A stretch of DNA of 42,968 nucleotides from Deltaproteobacteria bacterium. GTDB lineage: Bacteria; Bdellovibrionota_C; UBA2361; OMII01. Shown one piece after another: positions 8,161 through 15,545 of the stretch. Under the pieces are notes generated by a model that was not told the origin of the DNA, did not search any database, and saw only the letters and a list, made by a program, of their open reading frames with translations. The stretch lies in the NCBI GenBank assembly GCA_947467385.1, contig CANIHJ010000003.1, positions 1 through 42,968 of the forward strand, given 5' to 3'. The number at the start of each line of letters is the position of its first letter. The stretch's first letter is position 1. A program made the translations under genes and the position numbers.

Positions 8161-9758
8161 GTGGAGCGTGGCACTGCGCTCTTGGACGGGCGCTCTCGCA
8201 CGTGAGTGATGGGCAGCGCGCCCACCTGCTTGAGTCCCTTCTGGCGCGTATGAGCTGGGAGCTTAGCCAGCTCGTGTCCCCGCAATGCATCGGGGTCGCC
8301 CTTGCGGTGAGGCGGGGAGACCGGTCGATCGTGTGCGGGCGAGACTCCCGCGAGAGGGACTTTCCGACGGAGAGCATACTGGGACTGCTGTGCACTCTGG
8401 CCGAGGAACAAAAGGAGTACCGCGTCACAGATCACTCTCTCGACACACTTCGCTTTATGGCGAGCCCCTGCCGGACATCAATTGTAGTGCGCCTCACGCT
8501 TCCGGAATCGGTAGCAGCCGGCGGGGATGCGGCCCTGTGGCTTGGGCTGATGTGTGGAGCAGCGCCGGCACACATCGAGGAGGCGCGTGCCCTGGCAAAA
8601 GCGATAGGCGAGTGGTTCGTGGCGTACGGCCCTCTCATCGAGAGGCTTCAGTCAGCGTGGGAGCGCGTGCGCCTCGCTGAGGAAAAGAACCGGGAAAGCA
8701 TTGCGATCATGCACGATGCTCGCGCGCCACTCGGAGCACTGAAACACCTGCTTCAGGGAGAGCTTCGGGCAGGCTCGGCCAAAGACGACGATGCGGACAT
8801 TGTCGTGTCGCAGCTTGGCTACCTTGGGGATCTATTATCCCGTGGATTCCCGCAGTCTCTCGGGGGCCGCCACGGCAGCTGGACGCAGTGTGATGTTGGC
8901 GAAGTTGTCGCGCGGGTAGCCGAACGCGTTGCCTTGGAGAAGCGGCAGGGCGAAGCGGCAGTAGTAGTCTCATGCGCGGCGCATGCGGTGGCGTGCCCGA
9001 TTCCAGGCATCGAGCTGGAGCGTATCCTCACAAACCTGATCGGAAATGCATTGCGGTTTGCTAAGCCTGGCGGGGTGTCGGTGAGTGTTGAGCTGGATCG
9101 CAGCTGCCGCAGCGCGGCGATCCTGGTGGCTGATGATGGCCCGGGCTTTTCAGCGACGGTATTGCGCTCGTTTGAGGAGCGCCGCGATGAGGTGATGGCG
9201 CCGTCTGAGGGGTGGGGGATAGGGCTTGTGTCGTCGCGCCGCAGGGTAGAGGAGCACGGAGGCTCGATGCAGCTTCGCTTCTCGCCGCAGGGAGGAAGCC
9301 TTGTTGAGGTGCGCCTCCCATGCGTCCGCAGCGAAGAGCCTTATGAAAGCGGCTTCTCTGAACGACCAGCTGGATACGACATGGTTAATGGGCGAAGCGG
9401 GATGGCCTTGTGCATTGTTGATGATGATCGCGCCCATGCGCGCTCGCTTGAGAAGCTCATGAGGTCCAGGGGGCTTGAGCCGGTGTGCTTTAGTGAGATC
9501 GGCGCAGCCATTGAGCACCTTGGGCGCCACGCGGCGCCCGTCCTGTGCGACGTTAACATGCAAAACGGCGGGGCAGAGGTTTTGCTTGCAGAGCTGCGGT
9601 CCCGGCGCATCTCGGTGCGGGTTGCGGTGATGAGTGGTGACAACAGCGAGGATGTGCTCTATCGGGTTGCGGCGGCAGGCGCAGAGGCCTTTTTCGACAA
9701 GCCAATAGCGGTTGAAGACGTTGTGGAATGGATCGAGCGGCCCGTGGCTGCAGCGTAA
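8157..9758 (+). CDS. Hybrid sensor histidine kinase with C-terminal receiver, 533 aa
   Basis: Cytoplasmic kinase partner of the preceding receiver protein. Residues 1-170 form a GAF-like sensing region without membrane helices. The dimerisation and H-box region is IAIMHDARAPLGALKHLL with H186. The catalytic domain has N-box LTNLIGNALRF, G1 VADDGPGFS, and G2 GWGIGLVSSRRRVEEHGG. The C-terminal receiver has the acidic pair in CIVDDDRAHA, phosphoacceptor D465 in VLCDVNMQNGG, Ser in VMSGDNS, and Lys in FFDKPI. ATG 8157 (GGAGG upstream, ATGA overlap with the previous stop) is preferred to ATG 8142. The gene ends three bases from the convergent nuoB. It probably controls pilus production or activity. 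Confidence 0.85.
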   Translation: MSGAWHCALGRALSHVSDGQRAHLLESLLARMSWELSQLVSPQCIGVALAVRRGDRSIVCGRDSRERDFPTESILGLLCTLAEEQKEYRVTDHSLDTLRFMASPCRTSIVVRLTLPESVAAGGDAALWLGLMCGAAPAHIEEARALAKAIGEWFVAYGPLIERLQSAWERVRLAEEKNRESIAIMHDARAPLGALKHLLQGELRAGSAKDDDADIVVSQLGYLGDLLSRGFPQSLGGRHGSWTQCDVGEVVARVAERVALEKRQGEAAVVVSCAAHAVACPIPGIELERILTNLIGNALRFAKPGGVSVSVELDRSCRSAAILVADDGPGFSATVLRSFEERRDEVMAPSEGWGIGLVSSRRRVEEHGGSMQLRFSPQGGSLVEVRLPCVRSEEPYESGFSERPAGYDMVNGRSGMALCIVDDDRAHARSLEKLMRSRGLEPVCFSEIGAAIEHLGRHAAPVLCDVNMQNGGAEVLLAELRSRRISVRVAVMSGDNSEDVLYRVAAAGAEAFFDKPIAVEDVVEWIERPVAAA

Positions 9759-9761
9759 TCG

Positions 9762-10319
9762 CTATACAGGCTTATGCAGCCGAGTGTCGATCGGCTCGCC
9801 GAGGAGTGGCGGGAGCTCGGGATGATACTGGCGGCCGCCCTGTGACGGAACAAGCTGCTGGCGAGATCCCTGGATCTGCTTTTGAAGCTGCATGAGCCCA
9901 TCCAGAACGGTTTCGGGCCGTGGCGGGCATCCGGGTATGTACATGTCGACCGGGATAATCTTGTCGATGCCGGCGACTGTTGTGTAGTTGTCGTAGAAGC
10001 CGCCAGAGGAGGCGCACGCGCCGAAGGCGACCACCCACTTCGGCTCCGTCATCTGCTCGTACACGCGCAGGAGAACGGGGGCCAGCTTGTGGTTGACCGT
10101 GCCAACTACCCACAGAAGGTCTGACTGCCTGGGAGTGAAGCGAGGGAGTGCCGCGCCGAACCTGTCGGTGTCGTAGTGCGAGCAGTTTACCGACATGAAC
10201 TCCATGCCGCAGCATGCGGTGACGAACGGATACGAGAAGAGGGAGTATTTGCGGGCCCACCCGAGGGCGCTCTCAAGCTTGGTGGTGAAGAAGCCGGATT
10301 GGTCTGGTGCTGATATCAT
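9762..10319 (-). CDS. nuoB: NADH-quinone oxidoreductase subunit B, 185 aa
   Basis: Complex I subunit that holds the terminal Fe-S cluster N2 and passes electrons to quinone. The four cluster ligands are present with family spacing: C36 and C37 in TACCGMEFM, C102 in FGACASSGGFYDNY, and C131 in YIPGCPPRPETVLDG. SPRQSD is replaced by FTPRQSDLL, and VVGTVNHKLAPVLLRVYEQM is typical. ATG 10319 is chosen because a 38-residue upstream extension is not like NuoB and AGAGACGAGAG lies before 10319. No other nuo gene is in the window; nuoB normally sits between nuoA and nuoC, so this copy is an orphan or the operon is split. Confidence 0.93.
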   Translation of the reverse strand: MISAPDQSGFFTTKLESALGWARKYSLFSYPFVTACCGMEFMSVNCSHYDTDRFGAALPRFTPRQSDLLWVVGTVNHKLAPVLLRVYEQMTEPKWVVAFGACASSGGFYDNYTTVAGIDKIIPVDMYIPGCPPRPETVLDGLMQLQKQIQGSRQQLVPSQGGRQYHPELPPLLGEPIDTRLHKPV

Positions 10320-10517
10320 ACTCTCGTCTCTTGGGGCCCTAAGCGGACTACCCACCCAAGGAGTGTACTTAAGGCGGCAGAAAATCGCTACCACCTGACG
10401 CCTCGTGCTGGGTAAACCCTGCCAACTCTCCAAAAAAGGGTCCCGGATGCCCCTTGCGCAGAGGACTTAGGTGCCTCTTAATACGGGTCTAGGCCGGAAT
10501 TTTAGCCAAAGGTGCGT

Positions 10518-10967
10518 ATGACAAACATGACAAAACTTTTCGCCCTCGTTGCGTTGATTGCAGCTCCCTTTAGCAGCCTTGAGGCCGGTGCGGAGGCCCT
10601 GCCAGCTGCCCAGGCTGTAACGACCCCATCGGGCCTCAAGTACACAGACGATGTGGTCGGCAAGGGGGCCGTCGCCGAGAAGGGAAAGAAGGTCACGGTC
10701 AACTACACGGGATGGGTTCAAAAGGACAACCGCAAGGGCACTAAGTTCGATAGCTCGCGTGAGCCGGGACGCCAGCCGTTCACCTTTGACCTCGGCGGAG
10801 GCCGCGTGATTAAGGGATGGGATGAGGGCGTAGTCGGAATGCGCGAAGGGGGAACAAGAACCCTCATCATCCCGGCGGACCTCGCCTACGGAGCGGGGGG
10901 CAAAGGGCCGGTCATCGGGCCAAACGCCACCCTCATCTTCGAGGTCGAGGTTGTTAAAGTACAGTAA
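10518..10967 (+). CDS. Exported FKBP-type peptidyl-prolyl cis-trans isomerase, 149 aa
   Basis: Accelerates proline isomerisation during folding of exported proteins. A signal peptide (MTNMTKLFALVALIAAPFSS) is followed by one FKBP domain opened by TTPSGLKYTDDVVGKG. Core motifs are VTVNYTGWV, GTKFDSSREPGRQPFTFDLG, VIKGWDEGVVGMREGGTR, LIIPADLAYGAGG and NATLIFEVEVVKV. All main pocket residues (Tyr, Asp, Phe, Val-Ile, Trp, Tyr) appear present. ATG 10518 has AAAGG upstream at good spacing; GTG 10512 overlaps that site. There is no lipobox, so the mature protein is probably periplasmic. It is divergent from nuoB and monocistronic. Confidence 0.92.
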   Translation: MTNMTKLFALVALIAAPFSSLEAGAEALPAAQAVTTPSGLKYTDDVVGKGAVAEKGKKVTVNYTGWVQKDNRKGTKFDSSREPGRQPFTFDLGGGRVIKGWDEGVVGMREGGTRTLIIPADLAYGAGGKGPVIGPNATLIFEVEVVKVQ

Positions 10968-10987
10968 TATTGGCGCGCCTACAGTTT

Positions 10988-11060
10988 GGGCGGAACGGGT
11001 GCATAAGTTCGTGCCGTGATAGGCGCTTACAGCAACCGTGCCCGCCCATTTTGTTTTTGG
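10988..11060 (+). terminator. Possible long-loop terminator after the FKBP gene
   Basis: GGGCGG (10988-10993) plus ACGG (10995-10998) can pair with CCGT (11036-11039) plus CCGCCC (11042-11047), followed by the T-rich run ATTTTGTTTTT. The loop is long (about 37 bases), so this is weaker than a standard intrinsic terminator. The T run also serves as part of the -35 of the next gene. Confidence 0.3.
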
Positions 11061-11078
11061 CGCCCCCAACTATATAGT
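11051..11078 (+). promoter_or_regulatory. Sigma70-type promoter of the acyltransferase gene
   Basis: TTGTTT (11051-11056), a 16-base spacer and TATAGT (11073-11078) lie just before ATG 11090. The expected start of transcription leaves a leader of only about five bases with no ribosome-binding site, so the message is effectively leaderless. Confidence 0.55.
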
Positions 11079-11089
11079 GCCCGCACCGT

Positions 11090-11842
11090 ATGACCAGCGC
11101 CCCGGCCATGACCCCGCAACAGCAAGAGTTCACCGACACCTCGCGTTCGGGCGTGGCGCTCTACCGCCGCCTGGCGGTCGGGGAGGCTTCGCTTCTGTAC
11201 CTTATTGGGTACGAGGCGGCGCAGACCGTTTTGGCTGGAATTCCGGGCATTCTCGGGTTGGGGCTGCGTTCGGTCGCCTATCCGCACCTTTTTAAGTCAT
11301 GTGGCAAGAGGCCTGCGATCGGGCGCGGAACGATCCTTCGCATCCCAAACCAGGTGTCGCTCGGAAACGGGGTGCTTGTGGATGACTATTGTACCTTGGA
11401 CGTGCGCGGCCAGAGCGCCTCGATCGATATTGGAGACCGCGTCAGTATTGGGCGCTTTTCAACGATCGCTGCCAAGGGCGGAATAATTGCTTTAGGGGCT
11501 GGATGCAACATCGGATCGTACTGCCGGGTTGCGACCAACTCGCGCGTTGAGATCGGGGAGAGCGTGCTGCTTGGAGCGTACTGCTATATCGGCCCGGGCA
11601 ATCACCAGGAGGGGGAAGAGGGCGCTCCGCTCATTTCGGCTCCCATGGACCTTCGCGGCGGCGTCACCATCGGCGAGCATGCATGGCTCGGAACACGGGT
11701 GACGGTTCTTGACGGCGTTAAGATCGGCCGCCACGCGGTGATAGGCGCGCATTCTCTCGTCAAGGACGACGTCCCCGATTATGCGGTGGCGGTTGGAACC
11801 CCAGCGAAGATCATTCGCATGAGGGGCCCAGGGCAGGGCTAG
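11090..11842 (+). CDS. Left-handed beta-helix (hexapeptide-repeat) acyltransferase, 250 aa
   Basis: Probably transfers an acetyl or other acyl group from CoA to a sugar or glycan. From about residue 75 the protein is made of hexapeptide coils such as IGRGTILRIPNQVSLGNGVL, IDIGDRVSIGRFSTI, IGSYCRVATNSRVEIGESVL and VTIGEHAWLGTRVTVLDGV, ending AVIGAHSLVKDDVPDYAVAV then GTPAKIIRMR, the usual WbbJ/maltose-acetyltransferase end. The His in YIGPGNHQE is a candidate catalytic base. The N-terminal 70 residues contain two hydrophobic stretches (EASLLYLIGYEAAQTVLAGI and IPGILGLGLRSV) that may associate with the membrane. The acceptor cannot be told from sequence. A near-leaderless promoter lies upstream. 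Confidence 0.85.
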   Translation: MTSAPAMTPQQQEFTDTSRSGVALYRRLAVGEASLLYLIGYEAAQTVLAGIPGILGLGLRSVAYPHLFKSCGKRPAIGRGTILRIPNQVSLGNGVLVDDYCTLDVRGQSASIDIGDRVSIGRFSTIAAKGGIIALGAGCNIGSYCRVATNSRVEIGESVLLGAYCYIGPGNHQEGEEGAPLISAPMDLRGGVTIGEHAWLGTRVTVLDGVKIGRHAVIGAHSLVKDDVPDYAVAVGTPAKIIRMRGPGQG

Positions 11843-11858
11843 GGGCGCGGCGTCCCTC

Positions 11859-11900
11859 TGCTTCATCATTTCGCCCCCGTGCTTCATCATTTCGCCCCCG
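11859..11900 (+). repeat. Perfect 21-bp tandem duplication
   Basis: The unit TGCTTCATCATTTCGCCCCCG occurs twice with no gap or mismatch (11859-11879 and 11880-11900), in the short gap between the acyltransferase stop and the next start. The second copy ends 24 bases before GTG 11925 and covers the place where a -35 element would lie. Confidence 0.95.
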
Positions 11901-11924
11901 GCCCAAATTAGCTAGAGTTTCTGC

Positions 11925-12827
11925 GTGAAGCGTTTCCTGGCTGTCATTGTGTTAGCTGTGTTTGCCGCACTCGGGGCAGGGGGATACCTTGCGTACCAGG
12001 CATACACCGAGGTTTTTCCGGCGCTGCCGAACGGGCTCTACATGGGCACGATTGAAGTGCGTGGGAGGGATCCGAAGCCGCTTTTTGTCGACAGCTCTCA
12101 TGGGCCACGAGACTTGGTTGTGGCGATAGGTGATGACGCAATGCCTGCGCAGCGCATGAAGACGGTTGATGCGTCCGGGTCAGCCGGGCTTCCGCTCATC
12201 ATCACCGGCCGAGAGACGCGGCTGCGCCTGATCGGCTCGGAGCACGAACCGGGCCGATACAAAGGCACGTTCTTTGACCCGATCCGAAACGAGCGCGGCG
12301 ATTGGATGCTTGAGCGCGCGACTCCTGCGCCGCTGGCGCCGGAGCAGCGGCAGTACTGGCAGCAGTGGGCTGTCGCATACCAGGAGCTTCTCTCGGTTGA
12401 GCGAGGCCTTTCGAGGGCATACTCCGGAGCTGCGCTCGGCTCCCTCGGGGGAGGCGATGCGCCAGATCTCTCGGCCCACCAAGCGGAGCTTGATCGAGCG
12501 GTGCGAAACCTCGACCTTTCGGGGCGGCTCTCAGACGAGGGCCTGCTTGTGCAGCTGAGCAGGGAGTCGATTCAGCGTGAGGGGCGGTGGGTGGAGCAGG
12601 TGCTTAAGCTCGAAGCGCCAGAGACGAGCCCCTCATTCGATGAGGATCTGGCGCGTGCCTACCAGGTCAAGGGGCTCCTCGACCAGATTGCTACAGAGAG
12701 GCGACTGCTCGACGAGCGGGCCTTTCAGGGCGATGAGGGCGAGAGCTACGGAGAGGAACCGCGGGCCTTTGTGGACGGGGCAGAGCCGAGCGCCGAAGAG
12801 GGAGAGGGATTTTACGATGACCTCTAA
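11925..12827 (+). CDS. Unknown membrane-anchored envelope protein, 300 aa
   Basis: Not recognised. One N-terminal helix (FLAVIVLAVFAALGAGGYLAY) would anchor it, with about 275 residues outside. The first part looks beta-rich (NGLYMGTIEVRGRDPKPLFV and later GLPLIITGRETRLRLIG with GRYKGTFFDPIRNERGDWML), as in small beta-barrel or lipid-handling folds. The second part is helical and charged (EQRQYWQQWAVAYQELLSVE), and the tail is strongly acidic, ending GEGFYDDL. GTG 11925 has no Shine-Dalgarno; TAGAGT (11913-11918) six bases before it could be the -10 of a leaderless message. The stop overlaps the next start by 11 bases, so the two proteins are probably partners. Confidence 0.6.
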   Translation: MKRFLAVIVLAVFAALGAGGYLAYQAYTEVFPALPNGLYMGTIEVRGRDPKPLFVDSSHGPRDLVVAIGDDAMPAQRMKTVDASGSAGLPLIITGRETRLRLIGSEHEPGRYKGTFFDPIRNERGDWMLERATPAPLAPEQRQYWQQWAVAYQELLSVERGLSRAYSGAALGSLGGGDAPDLSAHQAELDRAVRNLDLSGRLSDEGLLVQLSRESIQREGRWVEQVLKLEAPETSPSFDEDLARAYQVKGLLDQIATERRLLDERAFQGDEGESYGEEPRAFVDGAEPSAEEGEGFYDDL

Positions 12828-13674
12828 ATGGGCGCTGCATTCGATCGTATGTGCCGCCGCGCTGGCCGCGGGGCCGCAGGCCTCGTGTGCCGACACGGTC
12901 AGCGTGATCGTGGCCCAGCCGGTTGCCAAGGTGGCAGATGCGCGACGGGCACACATCCTCGTCACGAGCGGCCCACGCCCTATCGGCGTCTCGCCAGGTG
13001 TCGTTTCGCCCACTGAAGACCAGCAGCAAGCGCTTGTCGTCGCCTCCATGCCGGGTATCGAGCGGTCGATGGGTGCGTTGGCTGTCCTGGCGGTCGTTGA
13101 GGGGAGTGATGGCGCTGTGCAGTCTTCATGGCGCACGCTCGAGTCGCTCGACAGCGAGCCGGTCTTTCGCATGGATAGGGACGCGCTTCAGCAGCGGATC
13201 CGCGAGCAACGTGGAGCCCTGCGGCGCGTGAGCGACTCGGCGGAGCGGGAGGAAAAGAGCTTAAAGAAAATAAGCGAACAGGCGCAGGAGTTCCTGAAGT
13301 TTGAGAGCGTGATTGGCGGGCAGGATCCTGGGCTCAACACAGCAGCCGAGAGTGCCCGAATTTCTGAGCTTCAGGCGCTCGCAAAGCAACGGCTTGAAGC
13401 CATTCGGCAGCAGCCGCCTCCTCCGGCCTTCAAGAAGCGCGAGACGGAGCTCGTCGAGCAGCTCAATTCGATGTCCACAGCGCTGCATGCGCGCGATCAG
13501 GCGCTGCGCGAGGGGCTGATCGGGGCGTCTCCGGAGCTTCAGCAGAAGCTCGGCCTCATAAAGGCAACACAGGGTGAGCACATAGACCTGCTCCGGCGTG
13601 AGCTGGCGGAGCTCAGAAGGGAGCGAGAAGCTGCTGAAGCTGCTTCAGCAAGAGAGCCACAACCACCGCAATAA
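12817..13674 (+). CDS. Unknown exported coiled-coil protein, 285 aa
   Basis: Not recognised. A signal peptide (SIVCAAALAAGPQASCADT) leads into a small beta region (VSVIVAQPVAKVADARRAHI). Long charged helices predicted as coiled coil follow, at about residues 120-160 (REQRGALRRVSDSAEREEKS) and 225-275 (ELVEQLNSMSTALHARDQAL, then LLRRELAELRREREAAEA). The end is Pro-rich. ATG 12817 is chosen because GGGAGAGGG precedes it; the open frame back to 12577 lies inside the previous gene. It is coupled to the preceding membrane-anchored protein, and its last 62 bases are shared with the convergent permease gene. Confidence 0.6.
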   Translation: MTSKWALHSIVCAAALAAGPQASCADTVSVIVAQPVAKVADARRAHILVTSGPRPIGVSPGVVSPTEDQQQALVVASMPGIERSMGALAVLAVVEGSDGAVQSSWRTLESLDSEPVFRMDRDALQQRIREQRGALRRVSDSAEREEKSLKKISEQAQEFLKFESVIGGQDPGLNTAAESARISELQALAKQRLEAIRQQPPPPAFKKRETELVEQLNSMSTALHARDQALREGLIGASPELQQKLGLIKATQGEHIDLLRRELAELRREREAAEAASAREPQPPQ

Positions 13675-14374
13675 AAAATCCCCGAATAAATCGCGTGCCA
13701 CGCTTGAGGGAGAGATGCGCCCCAAGGAAGGCGCCAGCCATATTCGCCACAGCCATGCACAGCGCCAGGTCATAGCGAACATTTCCAGTTGGGACGAAAT
13801 AGGCAAGAGCGGCCAGGTTTGTGCCGATATTGATGATCTTTGCGCACGCGGAGGCGTGCAGGAAGTCAAAGCCGATGGCCGCGACGAAGGCAAAGAGCAG
13901 AAAGCTTCCGGTGCCCGGGCCAATAAAACCGTCGTAGAACCCAATAATGGACGAAAAGAGCCCAGCCACAGCGACCTGCTTGCGTGTGGGGAGCTTCGGC
14001 GAGTGAAGGGTTCCGAGGTTGGGCCTAAAGAGGGTAAAGAGGAGCACCCCAAACAGCACGATGACCACAAGGGGCCTGAGCAGGGCCGGATCGAGCAGGC
14101 TCACCGAGCGGGCGCCAAGGAATGAGAAGCAGAAGGCGAGGGCCGCCGCCACGCATACGATGGCCATCGGGATAGTCACCGACTGGGCATACCGCACCGC
14201 CGCAACAGAGGTTCCGACGCAGCTTGCGAACTTATTGGTGCCCAAGAGCAGGGGGAGCGGGGCGGAGGGGTACACCACGAGCAGTGCCGGGAGCTGGATG
14301 AGCCCGCCGCCACCCACGACGGCATCAACCAAGCCGGCGAAGAATGCAAAAACCGAGAGCAGCGCAAACTCCAT
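13613..14374 (-). CDS. TauE/SafE (TSUP) family permease, 253 aa
   Basis: Inner-membrane transporter family linked to export or uptake of sulfite, sulfoacetate and other small organic anions; the substrate here is unknown. About eight helices are arranged as two repeats, each with a Gly-rich motif: GLVDAVVGGGGLIQLPALL near the N-terminus and GFYDGFIGPGTGSFLLFAF in the middle. Length is normal (250-260). ATG 14374 has no ribosome site. TATGGT six bases upstream suggests a leaderless message, though no good -35 is seen. The 3' end overlaps the convergent coiled-coil gene by 62 bases. Confidence 0.88.
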   Translation of the reverse strand: MEFALLSVFAFFAGLVDAVVGGGGLIQLPALLVVYPSAPLPLLLGTNKFASCVGTSVAAVRYAQSVTIPMAIVCVAAALAFCFSFLGARSVSLLDPALLRPLVVIVLFGVLLFTLFRPNLGTLHSPKLPTRKQVAVAGLFSSIIGFYDGFIGPGTGSFLLFAFVAAIGFDFLHASACAKIINIGTNLAALAYFVPTGNVRYDLALCMAVANMAGAFLGAHLSLKRGTRFIRGFFIAVVVALLLKQLQQLLAPF

Positions 14375-14449
14375 GCCGAAACCATACCGACGGTGCAGCT
14401 AAAGGGCTAGAATCATTCTTTTCCTCAGTTCGCTTTTCGACTACCGTCC

Positions 14450-14722
14450 ATGAGTATGAATGCTGATGCGATCGAGTCTGTGGCCGAGGCGATTGAGCGC
14501 CGCGGACTATGTGAACCCGCGATCTTTATCCTTGAGCTGAGCAAGCCTCTCGTCGGGTGCATGCGGGAGCTCTACGGCGTTAGCGAGCCGGTAGCATCGG
14601 CCCTGCTCGGAAGCGCATGGGCACCGAAGCTGCGAGAGGTTTTCGCCTCAAGCGAATCAGTTGAGGCGCTCATTCAGCGCCTCGAGCGTGCGCGCGACCA
14701 GAAGTGTGTAGGAGCAGCGTAG
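14450..14722 (+). CDS. Small soluble protein, first gene of the ASKHA-membrane operon, 90 aa
   Basis: Function unknown. No signal or membrane segment is seen. The most distinctive stretch is RRGLCEPAIFILELSKPL followed by an Ala/Leu-rich helix, and the end EALIQRLERARDQ is helical. The G-L-x-x-P-A-I-F-x-L-E-x-x-K-P-L pattern looks conserved rather than random. It opens a tightly packed run of seven genes: the next starts 10 bases after the stop. TAGAAT at 14408-14413 could be a -10, but no clear -35 is seen. ATG 14450 lacks a strong Shine-Dalgarno; ATG 14456 is an alternative. Confidence 0.6.
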   Translation: MSMNADAIESVAEAIERRGLCEPAIFILELSKPLVGCMRELYGVSEPVASALLGSAWAPKLREVFASSESVEALIQRLERARDQKCVGAA

Positions 14723-14732
14723 GTTTTCCTCT

Positions 14733-15545
14733 ATGGGTGGACTTGAGCATGCAACGCCGGGAATTCTCCTCACGCTCATCATCGGCGTGTGGATACTCTT
14801 CTCGCAGCTTCGCAGGGCCGAGCGGGGGCATGAGCACTTTATTCGAAGGATTCCCGGCATCGATGCGGTCGAGGATGCGATCGGGCGCTGCGCAGAGATG
14901 GGCCGCTCGGTTGTGTTCACAACCGCGCTTACAGATGTTGGCCCAGTGCTTTACGCATGCCTTGGTGTGCTTCACTCCGTTGCCAAGCGCTCTGCCGCAT
15001 ATAAGCTTAAGCTAGTCGTCCCACAGTATAGTCCAGAGGCGATGGCGATCGTGGAGGACTCGGTCCGCGACGCCTACAATGATGCTGGCCGAGGAAGCTC
15101 CTTCGATCCGCAGAGTATTGTTTTCCTCTCAAGCGAGCAGTTTGCGTTCGCCTCGGGATACATGGGGCTGGTCCACCGCGAGAAGGCAGGGGCCGCGTTT
15201 TTGTTCGGCGTCTTTGCGGCCGAGGCGCTCGTCCTGGCCGAGGCTGGTCAGCAGGTCGGGGCGCGCCAGGTTGCTGCGAGCGTCAGCCCTGAGCAGGTCG
15301 CGTTTTTCATCTGCACATGCGACTATACCCTGATCGGCGAGGAGCTCTTCGGCGCCTCGGCGTACTTGAGCCGTGAGCCAGTGCAGGTTGCAACGCTCGC
15401 CGCACAGGATCGTGTGAAGCTGATGTTCGCCGCAATCATTCTCATCGGCGTTGCGCAGGCCACGGCAGCGATGTTCTTCCCGGGCGCAGCCGCCTGGTCA
15501 ATTGAGCGATTTTTTACGGCGGGATGGGAGAGCCTCTCGTGGTGA
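14733..15545 (+). CDS. DUF6754-type membrane protein, 270 aa
   Basis: Uncharacterised family; I believe this is the type named DUF6754, recalled and not searched. One N-terminal helix (GILLTLIIGVWILFSQL) and one C-terminal helix (LMFAAIILIGVAQATAAMFF) flank a roughly 180-residue soluble alpha/beta domain. That domain contains SVVFTTALTDVGPVLYACLG, YKLKLVVPQYSPEAMAIVED, AFLFGVFAAEALVLAEAGQQ and CDYTLIGEELFGASAYLS. The two-helix plan puts both ends on one side and the domain on the other, or the domain cytoplasmic with N- and C-anchors; the sequence does not decide. It overlaps the next gene at its end. Confidence 0.7.
   Translation: MGGLEHATPGILLTLIIGVWILFSQLRRAERGHEHFIRRIPGIDAVEDAIGRCAEMGRSVVFTTALTDVGPVLYACLGVLHSVAKRSAAYKLKLVVPQYSPEAMAIVEDSVRDAYNDAGRGSSFDPQSIVFLSSEQFAFASGYMGLVHREKAGAAFLFGVFAAEALVLAEAGQQVGARQVAASVSPEQVAFFICTCDYTLIGEELFGASAYLSREPVQVATLAAQDRVKLMFAAIILIGVAQATAAMFFPGAAAWSIERFFTAGWESLSW

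Noticed and set aside
10453-10484. TTGCGC-N18-TTAATA as the promoter of the FKBP gene
   Set aside because: Both hexamers are poor matches and other equally weak options exist in the same 198-bp gap.
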